Shown here one piece after another: positions 17,822-18,034 of a stretch of 18,034 nucleotides of DNA. Each line of letters begins with the position of its first letter. The first letter of the stretch is position 1. The notes below the pieces were generated by a model. That model was not told where the DNA came from. It made no database searches and saw only the letters and a list, made by a program, of their open reading frames with translations. The stretch comes from Discostella pseudostelligera. Its lineage: Eukaryota; Bacillariophyta; Thalassiosirophyceae; Thalassiosirales; Thalassiosiraceae. The position numbers and the translations under genes are program-made. Where the stretch lies: positions 1 through 18,034 of the forward strand of contig JALLBK010000789.1 of the NCBI GenBank assembly GCA_036940085.1, given 5' to 3'.

Positions 17822-18034
17822 GGTGACGGTTTTTGGTTTTTGGGGGTGTGGGGTGGCGACTGACGACGGACGACGATGTGAGTCACCACCCGTCGACGAA
17901 CAGACCGAGAGGCGGGAAGGTTCCCGCAAGCACAAGGATCTTCAAAGATCTTACTCGTTCTTCAATATTCAGATGGCGGGAAAAGATATGGCGGGAAAAA
18001 AGATACGGCATGGCCGGTGCGGAAAGATATGGCG
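17822..18034 (-). promoter_or_regulatory. upstream region of the VOC gene with clustered E2F-like sites
   Basis: TGGCGGGAAA occurs at 17974-17983 and 17989-17998. A back-to-back pair, GCGGGAAGGTTCCCGC, forms a near-perfect palindrome at 17912-17927 (7-bp arms, 2-base centre). A further TGGCG is cut by the end of the window at 18030-18034. The sites lie about 90-180 bp upstream of the VOC ATG and match the E2F/DP consensus. Binding is inferred. Confidence 0.55.

Overview
The window looks like nuclear DNA from a diatom, most likely a centric, Thalassiosirales-like species. The reasons are short GT-AG introns (90-263 nt), secretory presequences ending in an A|F or A|W step like the diatom ASAFAP plastid-import motif, a nucleus-encoded plastid sigma factor, and leucine-rich-repeat (LRR) proteins of a type I recall as abundant in diatoms. 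Three isolated N bases mark assembly joins. Two of them break the reading frame of an otherwise intact gene. Species and strain cannot be settled from the sequence alone.

Layout, left to right. An RNI-like LRR gene (+, about 278-2110) has one 90-nt intron. It converges on a Golgi-type sulfotransferase gene (-, 5000-2337), whose second exon adds a cysteine-rich module. A roughly 550-bp divergent promoter with three E2F-like sites leads into a tandem array of three small four-helix membrane proteins of no recognised family (+, 5549-8368). A decayed fourth copy lies between copies two and three. A plastid-targeted LON substrate-binding-domain protein (-, 9771-8428) shares a 612-bp divergent promoter with a plastid sigma-70 factor (+, 10384-12927). 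About 1.1 kb of diverged repeats follows, then an LRR pseudogene (-, 15571-14039) that is an inverted paralogue of the first gene and lacks its intron. The last gene is a VOC/glyoxalase-like protein (-, 17821-16091) whose presequence predicts the thylakoid lumen. E2F-like sites lie upstream of it.

Three genes (LON, sigma, VOC) point to the plastid, and two of these share a promoter region. The membrane array and the LRR pair show local duplication followed by decay. There is no sign of an operon, phage, CRISPR array, tRNA or rRNA. The best candidates for something undescribed are the four-cysteine membrane protein array, the sulfotransferase with a cysteine-rich tail, the sigma factor altered at its promoter-reading residues, and the predicted lumenal VOC protein.
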